Below the pieces are notes generated by a model. The model worked only from the letters and a program-made list of their open reading frames with translations. It searched no databases and was not told the DNA's origin. Positions 40,535 to 48,945 of a stretch of DNA of 64,000 nt are shown here, piece after piece. Made by a program: the position numbers and the translations under genes. Origin of the DNA: an uncultured Rhodoferax sp. (lineage in GTDB: Bacteria > Pseudomonadota > Gammaproteobacteria > Burkholderiales > Burkholderiaceae_C). Within the stretch, counting starts at the first letter, position 1, and each line of letters begins with the position of its first letter. The stretch is from positions 124,001-188,000 of the forward strand of contig NZ_CAMIHB010000004.1 in NCBI RefSeq assembly GCF_946221635.1. Reading direction: 5' to 3'.

Positions 40535-41520
40535 CAGGCCGCGCTCGCTGCGCGGTGGGCCAGGGCCAGCTCGGCCAGCTTGACCGCGCCTTCAAAGCTG
40601 CGGGCGCCGCCGATGAAGAGGTTGAGGTGGCAGAACACGCTGTCGGCCACGCCGCTCACGGCGGCCAGCTCGGCGTCACGCAGGCCGGCCCAGGTTTCGG
40701 GCAGGTCCATGCGCGCGGTGAACGAGCCGGCCTCCACGGGCACGGTCTTGATCTGGTACTGGTTGCCGTCGGAGTCGGGGTAAATGACGAACATCACTTC
40801 GGGCATCTCGTGCACCACCACATGCGTCCAGGGCATGCCGCCCTCTTGCAGGTGCAGCACACGGCCGCCCAGCACGCGCGGCGCGTTGCGCACGGTGTCC
40901 ATGGCGCGCAGCTGGGCCACCTTCTTGCTGATGGCGTGGTCGAGGAACTTGCGGGTGATGGCGATGGCTTCGCGGAAGCGCGTTTCCAGCAGCGCGGCCT
41001 TGGCGGCCAGGTCCAGGCCCTGCTCTTCGAGCCAGTGGGTGTTGAGCTGGGCGATGAGGCTGGAGAGACCGAAGATGCCGGGCGAGACATCGCCCTGGCC
41101 GGTGTCCACGATGTCGAGGTACTGCACCAGCGAATGGTCAATGGAGCGCACGATCTCGGCCACGGCCGCCTCGTCCAGCGTGTGGCCGGCGTTGGCGGCC
41201 CAGGCCTTCACATAGGCGGTGCCAAAGGCGGACCAGACCAGGCCCGCGCTGGCATAGCCCACGCCGGGTTTGGTGGCGCCGTCCACCTCATGCGCGGGGC
41301 GCGCGCCGTCAAAGCCACGCTGGTGGTGATCGAAGCGGCCGCGCGCGGCGTCCCATTCACCGCCCACGTCGACGGCGAAATCGGCAGCGTCAATGAGTTC
41401 CTGCTTGCGGGTACGGATCAGGGTGTGCGACGGGAACACGCCCATCAGAATGCCGACGCCAAAAACATCGTCGGCGTGGAAGGTGCCACTGTGCGTGGCG
41501 ATGGTGGTGGTAACAGTCAT
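40534..41520 (-). CDS. MYG1 family protein (putative DHH-type exonuclease)
   Basis: A 328-residue protein starting TVTTTIATHSGTFHADDVFG. The motifs HADD and GRFDHHQRGFDGARP form the metal site of the MYG1/UPF0160 family. Eukaryotic MYG1 is a 3'-5' RNA exonuclease; bacterial members are little studied. It is the first gene of a two-gene operon with the membrane protein at 39860. The ribosome site is weak. Confidence 0.85.
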   Translation of the reverse strand: MTVTTTIATHSGTFHADDVFGVGILMGVFPSHTLIRTRKQELIDAADFAVDVGGEWDAARGRFDHHQRGFDGARPAHEVDGATKPGVGYASAGLVWSAFGTAYVKAWAANAGHTLDEAAVAEIVRSIDHSLVQYLDIVDTGQGDVSPGIFGLSSLIAQLNTHWLEEQGLDLAAKAALLETRFREAIAITRKFLDHAISKKVAQLRAMDTVRNAPRVLGGRVLHLQEGGMPWTHVVVHEMPEVMFVIYPDSDGNQYQIKTVPVEAGSFTARMDLPETWAGLRDAELAAVSGVADSVFCHLNLFIGGARSFEGAVKLAELALAHRAASAA

Positions 41521-41594
41521 GGGGAGATTTTCGCAGGTGCGGTGCAGCTGGCTGCCGGAGTCAAGTTTCCTGCGCAAGGTTTTAAGAAAAAGAA

Positions 41595-41664
41595 GGCTGT
41601 AGCCCTCGTAGATATTGCGCAAGCAGCTATTTAATTCATAGCGCAAGCCCCTGCTGAGCAGGGG
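41595..41664 (+). repeat. Dispersed intergenic repeat, copy E, with adjoining hairpin
   Basis: TAGCCCTCGTAGATATTGCG continues CAAGCAGCTATTTAATTCAT, the best match to the family consensus. It adjoins a strong hairpin: CCCCTGC (41648-41654), TGA, GCAGGGG (41658-41664). Together they occupy the gap between divergent genes. Confidence 0.8.
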
Positions 41665-41780
41665 GTTGAGCACGGAAAAAGCGTGACCTGCAGGCCCGCA
41701 AGCCCTAGCATTCACCCCACACTTTTTCGGGACATGGCCGCCAGGCCATTCCCACCGCGACAACAAGCCAGGACCTGACC

Positions 41781-42536
41781 ATGGAATTTCTCACCGACCC
41801 GAATGTCTGGATCGCCTTTGCGATGCTGACCGCCCTCGAAATCGTTCTGGGCATCGACAACATCATCTTCATCTCCATCCTGGTGGGCCGCCTGCCGCCC
41901 GAACTGCGCGACAAGGCGCGCCGCCTGGGCCTGGGCTTTGCCATGGCCTCGCGCCTGCTGCTGCTGTTCTCGCTGAGCTGGGTGATGGGCCTGACCAGCG
42001 ACCTCTTCAGCATCGCCGGCCACGGCTTCAGCGGGCGCGACCTGGTGCTGCTGCTGGGCGGCCTATTCCTGCTGTATAAGGCCTCACACGAGATCTTTGT
42101 GGAAGTGGAGGCGCGTGAGGAAGACGCTCCGCCCGCGACCGACGCAGCCACCGTGAAGTCTGCCGGCGCCAAGCTGTTCTGGGCCATCATTGCGCAGATC
42201 GCGGTGATCGACATCGTGTTTTCGCTGGACTCGGTCATCACGGCCGTGGGCATGGTGAACCAGATTGGCGTGATGGTGGCTGCGGTGGTGGCCTCGGTCG
42301 GCGTGATGCTGCTGGCGGCCAAGCCGATTGGCGAGTTTGTGGACCGCCACCCCTCCGTCAAGGTCCTGGCGCTGGCCTTCCTGGTGATGGTGGGCATGGC
42401 GCTGACAGCCGAAGCCTTTGACCAGAAAATCCCCAAGGGCTACCTGTATGCGGCCATGGCCTTCTCGCTGGCGGTGGAGGCGCTCAACATCCGCGCCCGT
42501 GGCAAGCGCCAGGCGCGCAACGCAGGCGCACAATAG
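41781..42536 (+). CDS. TerC-family integral membrane protein
   Basis: A 251-residue protein with seven membrane segments. The TerC signature is TALEIVLGIDNIIFISILVG near the N-terminus, and the matching acidic motif IDIVFSLDSVITAVG is in the second half. The charged loop VEAREEDAPPATDA links the halves. TerC/Alx proteins export manganese or other metals; this member lacks CBS domains. No yybP-ykoY-type leader is visible upstream. Confidence 0.9.
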   Translation: MEFLTDPNVWIAFAMLTALEIVLGIDNIIFISILVGRLPPELRDKARRLGLGFAMASRLLLLFSLSWVMGLTSDLFSIAGHGFSGRDLVLLLGGLFLLYKASHEIFVEVEAREEDAPPATDAATVKSAGAKLFWAIIAQIAVIDIVFSLDSVITAVGMVNQIGVMVAAVVASVGVMLLAAKPIGEFVDRHPSVKVLALAFLVMVGMALTAEAFDQKIPKGYLYAAMAFSLAVEALNIRARGKRQARNAGAQ

Positions 42537-42586
42537 GCACCTGCCCGCGCGCGGCCTGACGCGCATCCACCCGAAGGAGCCACACC

Positions 42587-43192
42587 ATGTCCCGCTTCAC
42601 TGCTGCATCCCTCCCGTTGCTGCCGGGCCTGGTGCTGGCGGTGGGCATGGCCCCGGCCTTGGCCGCCCCGCCCGCCAAAGAGCCGCCGGCCGCGGCCACC
42701 AGCGCATGCCCGGCCGTGCTGCGCCACGAGTTTCCCCGCCTGCAGGACGACGCGCCCCAGAACCTGTGCCAGTACGCCGGCAAGGTGGTGCTGGTGGTGA
42801 ACACGGCCAGCTACTGCGGCTTCACGCCGCAGTACGAAGGGCTGGAGGCGCTGTACGCCAAGTACCAGAGCCGCGGCCTGGTGGTTCTGGGGTTTCCGTC
42901 GAATGATTTTGGCCAGCAGGAGCCCGGCTCGGCCAAGGAAATTGCGGACCTCTGCTTCAACACCTACGGCGTGAAGTTCCCGATGTTCGAGAAGTCCGTG
43001 GTCTCGGGCAAGCAGGCCAATCCGCTCTACCAGATGCTGATCAAGGCTTCGGGCACCACGCCCAAGTGGAACTTCTACAAGTACCTGATCGACCGCCGGG
43101 GCAATGTGGTGTCCAGCTACAACAGCCTGGTGACGCCCACCTCGGCTAGCCTGACCGGCGCTATTGAGCGGGCCCTGGCCGAGAAGACCTGA
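42587..43192 (+). CDS. Glutathione peroxidase-like thiol peroxidase, exported
   Basis: A 201-residue protein. It has a signal peptide (LPLLPGLVLAVGMAPALAA), so it acts in the periplasm. The catalytic Cys is in VVNTASYCGFTPQYEGLE, the Gln in FPSNDFGQQEPG, and the Trp-Asn pair in PKWNFYKYLIDRRG. Cys replaces selenocysteine, as in nearly all bacterial members. The gene starts 50 bp after TerC. Its 3' end overlaps the convergent EamA gene by 32 bp. Confidence 0.92.
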   Translation: MSRFTAASLPLLPGLVLAVGMAPALAAPPAKEPPAAATSACPAVLRHEFPRLQDDAPQNLCQYAGKVVLVVNTASYCGFTPQYEGLEALYAKYQSRGLVVLGFPSNDFGQQEPGSAKEIADLCFNTYGVKFPMFEKSVVSGKQANPLYQMLIKASGTTPKWNFYKYLIDRRGNVVSSYNSLVTPTSASLTGAIERALAEKT

Positions 43193-44102
43193 AGCGGGCC
43201 GGCCACAGGCCCTTGCCACCGCTGACCAGCACGATACCCAACAGCACGGGCACCGCACCCAGCACAAAGCTGGCCTCGATGGGTTCATCCAGCAGCAGCG
43301 CCCCGGCCACGATGCCGAACAACGGCGTCATGAAAGAGAACACGCCCAGGCGCGAGGCCAGGTAGTGGCGCAGCAGCCAGAACCAGACCAGAAAGCTCGC
43401 AAACGACACGACCAGCGTGTGGAAGGCCAGGTTGGCCCAGACGCGCGGCGTGGATACAAAGTGGGCCTGACCGGTGAACAGCGCCGCCGCCAGCAGCAGC
43501 ACACAGGCGCAGACCAGTTGGTAGAGCAGGGTTTGCGTGGCCGGCGCGCTGGAGAGGCGCGAGCAGCGCACCACCATGGTCGTGGCGCCCCAGGCCATGC
43601 CGCCCAGCAGACCTAAAAAGTCGCCCCACAGCATGTTGCCCGGCGCAGGCGCGCCCGACTGGCTGCGGCCGAAGAAGGCGATGGCAATGCCGCCAAACGC
43701 CAGGCCAATGCCCAGCCACTGCACCGGGCCCAGGCGCTCGGCAGGCAGGCGCCAATGCAGGCCCAGGGCGGCGAAGATGGGCGCGGTGTAGAGAAAGACC
43801 ACCATGTGCGAAGCGCTGGTGTGGTGCAGGCCCTCGCCCACCAGCATGAATTCCAGCCCGAACAGCAGGCCCACTACCAGGCCGGGTTTCCAGCTCCCGT
43901 TGTGCAGGCCCAGGCGCTCACCACGCCACAGCATCAGCAGCCAGACCAGGAAAGCGGCCACGCCGGAGCGCAGGCCGATGAGGAAGATGGGCGCGATCTC
44001 GTTGGCGGTGGCCTTGAGCGTGACCTGCTGCAGCGCCCACAGCGCGCATAGCACCAGCATGCAGGCTATGGCTCGGGAATCCAGGGGGTGTCGGGTGTCC
44101 AT
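43161..44102 (-). CDS. EamA/DMT-family transporter
   Basis: A 313-residue membrane protein with ten helices in two EamA repeats. The second-repeat end FSFMTPLFGIVAGALLLDEP is typical. Such proteins export amino acids or metabolites. The ATG at 44102 is chosen since the frame above passes through the promoter. The AraC gene 93 bp away, divergent, probably regulates it. Confidence 0.9.
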   Translation of the reverse strand: MDTRHPLDSRAIACMLVLCALWALQQVTLKATANEIAPIFLIGLRSGVAAFLVWLLMLWRGERLGLHNGSWKPGLVVGLLFGLEFMLVGEGLHHTSASHMVVFLYTAPIFAALGLHWRLPAERLGPVQWLGIGLAFGGIAIAFFGRSQSGAPAPGNMLWGDFLGLLGGMAWGATTMVVRCSRLSSAPATQTLLYQLVCACVLLLAAALFTGQAHFVSTPRVWANLAFHTLVVSFASFLVWFWLLRHYLASRLGVFSFMTPLFGIVAGALLLDEPIEASFVLGAVPVLLGIVLVSGGKGLWPARFRSSRPGPAQ

Positions 44103-44112
44103 GGCGGGATTA

Positions 44113-44144
44113 TTGGATTGGCGGCTTTCATTGATATAGTGAAA
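44113..44144 (+). promoter_or_regulatory. Promoter of the AraC gene with inverted repeat
   Basis: TTGGAT (44113-44118), a 16-bp spacer and TATAGT (44135-44140) give a good sigma-70 promoter on the plus strand. TTTCA (44126-44130) and TGAAA (44140-44144) form a dyad around the -10, a possible site for autoregulation. Confidence 0.5.
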
Positions 44145-44194
44145 TCCAGACAAGCCATCCACCAAAGCCGACAAACGCACTCCGCCCCGCCGCC

Positions 44195-45001
44195 ATGCCC
44201 ATCCTGCGCCCCAAACTGGAAGTCCCCATCAGCAGCCCCGGCTTGCCCGCGCCGCTGATGTTCCGCAGCGCCCGGGTGCCGGCCGAGGGCATCTACCCCT
44301 TGCACCAGCACGCCTGGGGCGAGTTCGTCTATTCCTTCAGCGGCGTCATGGAGGTCAAGGCGGCGGAGCAGCACTTTCTGGCGCCGCCCCAGTACGGCCT
44401 GTGGCTGCCGCCCGACCTGCAGCATGTGGGCCTGAACCGCAAGGAGGCGCACCACTGCTCGCTGTACGTGAGCCGCGCGTTGTGCGGCGCCCTGCCCGCC
44501 CAGCCCTGCGCGCTGACGGTGAGCCCGCTGGTGCGCGCGATGCTGGACCACCTGCGCCAGTTGCCCACCGGTGCGCCCAACGGCCCGGAAGACGCCCGCC
44601 TGCTGCAGGTGCTGCTGGACCAGCTCGTCCAGGCCCCGTGCACCGGCAGCTACCTGCCCAATTCGGAAGACCCGCAGCTGGGCGCCGTGCTGCGCCTGCT
44701 GGAGGCCAACCCCGGCGACAACCGCGCCCTGCCCGCGCTGGCGCAGGCGGTGCACAGCACCGAGCGCACGCTGATGCGGCGCAGCCAGCGCGACCTGGGC
44801 ATGTCCCTGGCCGAATGGCGCCAGCGCCTGCGCGTGGTGCGTGCCATGCCGCTGCTGGAGGCGGGACAGACCGTAGAGACGATAGCGCTGGACCTGGGCT
44901 ACGGCAGCGCCTCGGCCTTCATCACCATGTTCAAGCGCCTCATGGGCAGCACGCCCGACGAATTCCGCCGTGGCGACACCGGCACCCGTGTTTCAGCATA
45001 G
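44195..45001 (+). CDS. AraC-family transcriptional regulator (cupin type)
   Basis: A 268-residue protein. The N-terminal cupin shows HQHAWGEFVYSFSG and LPPDLQHVGL. The C-terminal domain has RTLMRRSQRDLGMSLAEWRQ and then IALDLGYGSASAFITMFKR. It is divergent from the EamA exporter, its likely target. It lies directly before repeat copy F. Confidence 0.9.
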   Translation: MPILRPKLEVPISSPGLPAPLMFRSARVPAEGIYPLHQHAWGEFVYSFSGVMEVKAAEQHFLAPPQYGLWLPPDLQHVGLNRKEAHHCSLYVSRALCGALPAQPCALTVSPLVRAMLDHLRQLPTGAPNGPEDARLLQVLLDQLVQAPCTGSYLPNSEDPQLGAVLRLLEANPGDNRALPALAQAVHSTERTLMRRSQRDLGMSLAEWRQRLRVVRAMPLLEAGQTVETIALDLGYGSASAFITMFKRLMGSTPDEFRRGDTGTRVSA

Positions 45002-45056
45002 AAATAGCCGGTAGCCCCCGTCAATAGTGCGCAAGCAGCTAGCGTATTGATAGCAT
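45001..45056 (+). repeat. Dispersed intergenic repeat, copy F
   Basis: GGTAGCCCCCGTCAATAGTG continues CGCAAGCAGCTAGCGTATTG. It sits between the convergent AraC and MocR genes. Confidence 0.75.
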
Positions 45057-45068
45057 GCTGGCGCAGCC

Positions 45069-46493
45069 TCAGACCAGCGCCCGTGCCAGCGCGCCCAGCT
45101 TCTTCATGCCCTGCTCCATCTCGCGGCCCCAGGGACGGGCGATGTTCAGGCGCAGGCAGTGGCGGAACTTGGCCGTGTTGGAAAACATGGAGCCCGGCGT
45201 GAACGCGATGCCCTGGGCCACCGCGTGGCGCAGCAGCTGCAGGCTGTCCACCTGGGGCGGCAGCGCCATCCACAGCCACCAGCCGCCGGCCGGGCTGATG
45301 AGTTCGGTGCCCGCCGGGAAGTACTGGGCCACGGTCTGGCGCGCCAGGGGCACGTTGGCGGCCAGGCGTTCGCGCAGCTTGCGCAGGTGCTGTGGCAGCG
45401 CGCCCGACTGCAGGTAGGCCGCCAGCACCGCCTGCTCCCACAGCGGCGTGACCAGCGAGCTGCTGAGCTTGAGCGACTCCAGGTGGGCGTGGTAGCGCCC
45501 CCCGGCCACCCAGCCCAGGCGCAGGCCGGGCGCCACGCTCTTGCTGCAGGAGCCGCAGTAGATGACGCGGCCCTGCCGGTCCCAGGCCTTGATGGGTGGG
45601 CGGCGCTCCTGCGTGTGCGAGAGCTCGCCAAACACATCGTCTTCGATGATGGCCAGGTTGTGCTGCTCGGCCAGGCGCAGCAGGCGGCGCTTGGCGCGCT
45701 CGTCCATGGCGCTGCCCAGCGGGTTCTGGAAGTTGGGCATGGTCACGATGGCACGCACACCGGTCTGGTGCTCCAGCGCGTACTCCAGCGCCTCCAGGCT
45801 CAGGCCGCTACCCGGCACGCAGGGCACCTCGATGGCCTTCATGCCCAGGTTCTCCAGCATCTGCAGCAGGCCGAAGTACACGGGTGACTCGACGATGACC
45901 GCATCGCCGGCACGGGCCACAGCGCGCAGCGCCACGCTCAGCGCCTCGGTGCTGCCGTGGGTGATGAGCAGGTCGGCCGGCTGCAGCTCCACGCCGGCGT
46001 CGGCCAGCCAGGGCAGCAGCGCGGCCTTGAGCGCGGGCAGGCCGGTGCCCGTGGGGTAGGTGCCCAGCAGTTCGGGCTGGGTGCGCAGCACACGCTGGCC
46101 CAGCTTGGCCAGCGCGTCACAGGGGTACCAGGCAGGCGCGGCGCTGGCCAGGTGCAGGCCCAGCTGCAAGGGCTGGGCGGTGAGGGAGTACAGCTCCGTC
46201 ATGCGGTGCTGCAGGGAGGCCAGCTTGTCGAACTCCACCGGCGGTGCGACTTCGGCCACGGGCCGGGTGCTGCGGCGCGCCTTCCAGTCGGCCACATACA
46301 TGCCCGACTTGGAGCGCGCCTCCACCAGACCCTGCGTCTCCAGGTGGCGGTAGCAGCGCACCACCGTGGCCACGCTCACGCCCTGGTCTTGCGCCATGCT
46401 GCGCACCGAGGGCAGGCGCTCGCCGCAGGCGTAGTGCCCGGCCTCGATGGCGGTGCGCAGCTGCTGCGCCAGGGTCTGGTAACTGTGTTGCAT
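45069..46493 (-). CDS. MocR-type regulator (GntR domain fused to aminotransferase domain)
   Basis: A 474-residue fusion. The GntR winged helix is at the N-terminus (GERLPSVRSMAQDQGVSVAT), followed by a fold-type I aminotransferase domain. The PLP lysine is in YCGSCSKSVAPGLRLG, and other PLP contacts are GSTEALS and PNFQNPLG. MocR proteins sense PLP-linked amines or amino acids and usually control a divergent gene, here benE. Neither this start nor an ATG at 46526 has a clear ribosome site. Confidence 0.9.
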   Translation of the reverse strand: MQHSYQTLAQQLRTAIEAGHYACGERLPSVRSMAQDQGVSVATVVRCYRHLETQGLVEARSKSGMYVADWKARRSTRPVAEVAPPVEFDKLASLQHRMTELYSLTAQPLQLGLHLASAAPAWYPCDALAKLGQRVLRTQPELLGTYPTGTGLPALKAALLPWLADAGVELQPADLLITHGSTEALSVALRAVARAGDAVIVESPVYFGLLQMLENLGMKAIEVPCVPGSGLSLEALEYALEHQTGVRAIVTMPNFQNPLGSAMDERAKRRLLRLAEQHNLAIIEDDVFGELSHTQERRPPIKAWDRQGRVIYCGSCSKSVAPGLRLGWVAGGRYHAHLESLKLSSSLVTPLWEQAVLAAYLQSGALPQHLRKLRERLAANVPLARQTVAQYFPAGTELISPAGGWWLWMALPPQVDSLQLLRHAVAQGIAFTPGSMFSNTAKFRHCLRLNIARPWGREMEQGMKKLGALARALV

Positions 46494-46581
46494 GACAGAT
46501 GGAGTTTTTGTGAATCTGTGCAGCATACGCCAGGGCTGTGCTGTGTGCCATGCCGGGCACCGCGCGGCCTACAGTGGCCGC

Positions 46582-47841
46582 ATGCCTACCTTGCCCACCT
46601 CCCCCTCGTCTTCCGCCCCACCGCTGGCGGCCCGCCTGTGGCCGCAGCTGGCCGATCTGTTCCCTGCCGTGCTGGCCGGTGTGATTGCCACGCTGATCTC
46701 CTACGCCGGGCCCATGCTCATCGTGCTGCAGGCCGGGCAAGCGGGCCACCTCACCCCGGCCCAGCTCAGCTCCTGGGTCTGGGCCATCTCCATCGGGGCC
46801 GGCCTGTGCGGGCTGTGGATGAGCTGGCGCACGCGCATGCCCATCATCTGCGCCTGGAACACGCCGGGTGCGGCCCTGCTGGTGGGCGCACTGGCCACCC
46901 TGCCCTACGACCAGGCCATTGGCGCCTACCTGCTGGCGGCACTGGCCATGTGGCTGGTGGGGGTGACCGGTGTGTTCGAGCGCCTGCTGGCCGTGGTGCC
47001 CAAGAGCCTGTGCGCCGCCATGCTGGCCGGCATCCTGCTGCGCTTTGGGTTGCAGGTGTTCAGCGTGGCCGGCGGCTCCGACCCCAGCGCGGCCTGGCTG
47101 GTGGGCAGCATGTTTGGCGCCTACCTGCTGTTCAAGCGCCAGTCGGCGCGCTACGCGGTGGTGCTGACGCTGCTTACCGGCGTGACGCTGTGGCAGTTGC
47201 TGGGCTGGGGCCAGGCGGCTGTACCGGCGGGAGAAGCCCTGACCGCCGGCCTGCAACTCACGCTGCCGGTCTGGACCACCCCGGCGTTCTCCATGGCGGC
47301 CGTCGTCAGCGTGGGCCTGCCGCTGCTGGTGCTGTGCCTCACGGGGCAACAGCTGCCCGGTGTGGCCGTACTGCGCGCGGCGCACTACCAGGCGCCCACC
47401 AGCCAGCTGGTGGCCGGCACCGGCCTGGCCAGTGTGCTGATGGCGCCCTTTGGGGCGCACGGCGTGAACCTGGCCGCCATCACCGCGGCCATCTGCACCG
47501 GCCCGGAGGCGCACCGCCTACCCGAGCGGCGCTGGGTGGCGGGCGTGGCCTGCGGGGTCTGCTATCTGGTGATTGGCAGCTTTGCGGGGTCGCTGTGCTA
47601 TGCCTTTGTGCACCTGCCGCCGGCCCTGGTGAGCACGGTGGCCGGGCTGGCACTGCTGGGCGCCATCCAGGGCGGGCTGGTCAATGCGCTGGCCGAGCCG
47701 GCCGAACGTGAGGCTGCACTGGTGACCTTCCTGGTGACGGCGTCCAACACCACCCTGCTGGGCCTGGGCTCGGCCTGCTGGGGCATTGTGCTGGGCGTGC
47801 TGACCTACCTGGCGCTGCGGCCGCGCAAGGCCACGGCCTGA
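46582..47841 (+). CDS. benE: BenE-family transporter (benzoate/proton symporter family)
   Basis: A 419-residue membrane protein with about 12 helices of the BenE family: SYAGPMLIVLQAG, AWNTPGAALLVGAL, FGAHGVNLAAITAAICTGPE and LVTASNTTLLGLGSACWG. The family imports benzoate, but many members have no tested substrate. The ATG at 46582 excludes a poor extension that overlaps the MocR start. The close divergent MocR gene suggests its regulator responds to an amine or amino acid, so benzoate should not be assumed. Confidence 0.88.
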   Translation: MPTLPTSPSSSAPPLAARLWPQLADLFPAVLAGVIATLISYAGPMLIVLQAGQAGHLTPAQLSSWVWAISIGAGLCGLWMSWRTRMPIICAWNTPGAALLVGALATLPYDQAIGAYLLAALAMWLVGVTGVFERLLAVVPKSLCAAMLAGILLRFGLQVFSVAGGSDPSAAWLVGSMFGAYLLFKRQSARYAVVLTLLTGVTLWQLLGWGQAAVPAGEALTAGLQLTLPVWTTPAFSMAAVVSVGLPLLVLCLTGQQLPGVAVLRAAHYQAPTSQLVAGTGLASVLMAPFGAHGVNLAAITAAICTGPEAHRLPERRWVAGVACGVCYLVIGSFAGSLCYAFVHLPPALVSTVAGLALLGAIQGGLVNALAEPAEREAALVTFLVTASNTTLLGLGSACWGIVLGVLTYLALRPRKATA

Positions 47842-47856
47842 AGTCGAAGAAAGGGC

Positions 47857-47936
47857 AATTTCCCGCCGGGCCGCCCCAAGGGAAATTAGCCCCCTCGGGG
47901 GGCAGCGACCCGCGTAGCGGTGGAGCGTGGGGGCTT
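47857..47936. repeat. GC-rich intergenic hairpin repeat between convergent genes
   Basis: AATTTCCC (47857-47864) pairs with GGGAAATT (47880-47887), followed by the palindrome GCCCCCTCGGGGGGC (47889-47903). CAGCGACCCGCGTAGCGGTG comes next. I recognise this as a repeat type common between genes in Comamonadaceae. It likely ends both convergent transcripts (benE and the AraC gene). Confidence 0.6.
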
Positions 47937-48894
47937 AAGCTGTTGCTCCACCGAAGCGGCTCTCGGCTTGTTTGCGGAATTCGGAGGGCGTCATGCCCTT
48001 GAGTTCGAGAAAGCGGCGGTTGAAGTTGGCCACGTTGTTGAAGCCCACGTCGTAGCAGATGTTGGTCACATACCGGTCCGAGCTCATGAGCAGTTGGCAG
48101 GCGCGGTTGATGCGCACGCGGTTCACGAAGTCGGTGTAGGTGTTGCCCGTGGCGCGGCGGAAGAAGCGCGAGAAGCGGCTTTCGCTCATGGCCAGCTCGG
48201 CCGCCACCTCTGCGGCGGTCTGCGAGTGCGAGGGGTTCTCGGTGATGCGGTTGACGATGGTGTTGATCTGGTCGAGCTCGGCGTCGTTTTCCACACCGCG
48301 CATTTGCACATTGGACAGAAGGCGGTAGTCGGTGCAGCGCGACAGGTCGGTCATGAAATCGCAGAAGGCGGCCAGGCGCTTGAGCCCGCGTGCGGCCTTG
48401 ACCGCATGCCACTGGGTTTGGGCGCGTTCCGAGATGCCGAAGAACTCGATGCCGTGGCGCGCACGCTCCAGCAGCGGCAGCATCTCGGCCAGTTCGGGAA
48501 TGCTCTGGCAGGCCTGCTCCAGCGGCTCATGGCGGAACTGGATGACCAGGTCGCGCCGCGCTACGCCTTCTTCGGGCACATCCAGCGAGATCCAGTTGTG
48601 CGGCAGGCGCGGCCCGCACAGCACCACCTGGCCCGGCTCGAAGGGGCCGATCCAGTCCCCCACAAACACCTTGCCCGAGGTGGCGGTGATGAGGTGCAAC
48701 TCGTACTCGTCATGGCAGTGCCAGCGCGCCAGCGGCGTGGGGTAGCCATGGTCCAGACAGCGGATGAAGCCGACCTCGTCGGTCGGCTCGTAGCCCAGGG
48801 AGGGATTGCGGTTGTAGTCCGCCTCCAGCTCGGGCGCGCGGTGGCGGCTGACCGGGTGGGCCTGCGATGCGTGCGATGTATGGGGTGCGACCAT
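47935..48894 (-). CDS. AraC-family transcriptional regulator of the pentitol operon
   Basis: A 319-residue protein. The N-terminal cupin sensor includes ARWHCHDEYELHLITATSGK. The C-terminal DNA-binding domain has AAELAMSESRFSRFFRRATG and ICYDVGFNNVANFNRRFLE. It is the last gene of the minus-strand operon, 51 bp after the arabinitol dehydrogenase, so it is the probable pentitol-responsive activator. Confidence 0.9.
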   Translation of the reverse strand: MVAPHTSHASQAHPVSRHRAPELEADYNRNPSLGYEPTDEVGFIRCLDHGYPTPLARWHCHDEYELHLITATSGKVFVGDWIGPFEPGQVVLCGPRLPHNWISLDVPEEGVARRDLVIQFRHEPLEQACQSIPELAEMLPLLERARHGIEFFGISERAQTQWHAVKAARGLKRLAAFCDFMTDLSRCTDYRLLSNVQMRGVENDAELDQINTIVNRITENPSHSQTAAEVAAELAMSESRFSRFFRRATGNTYTDFVNRVRINRACQLLMSSDRYVTNICYDVGFNNVANFNRRFLELKGMTPSEFRKQAESRFGGATA

Positions 48895-48945
48895 GGCCAG
48901 GTCCTTCTCTAAAACCTCAGCGCCTCACATTACCAGCATTTGCGC

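Noticed and set aside
41640..41780. A manganese riboswitch (yybP-ykoY type) before the TerC gene
   Set aside because: TerC genes often carry one, but the leader lacks the conserved GGGGAGTAG and ATCATCA-type parts. Only the dispersed repeat and a simple hairpin are present.
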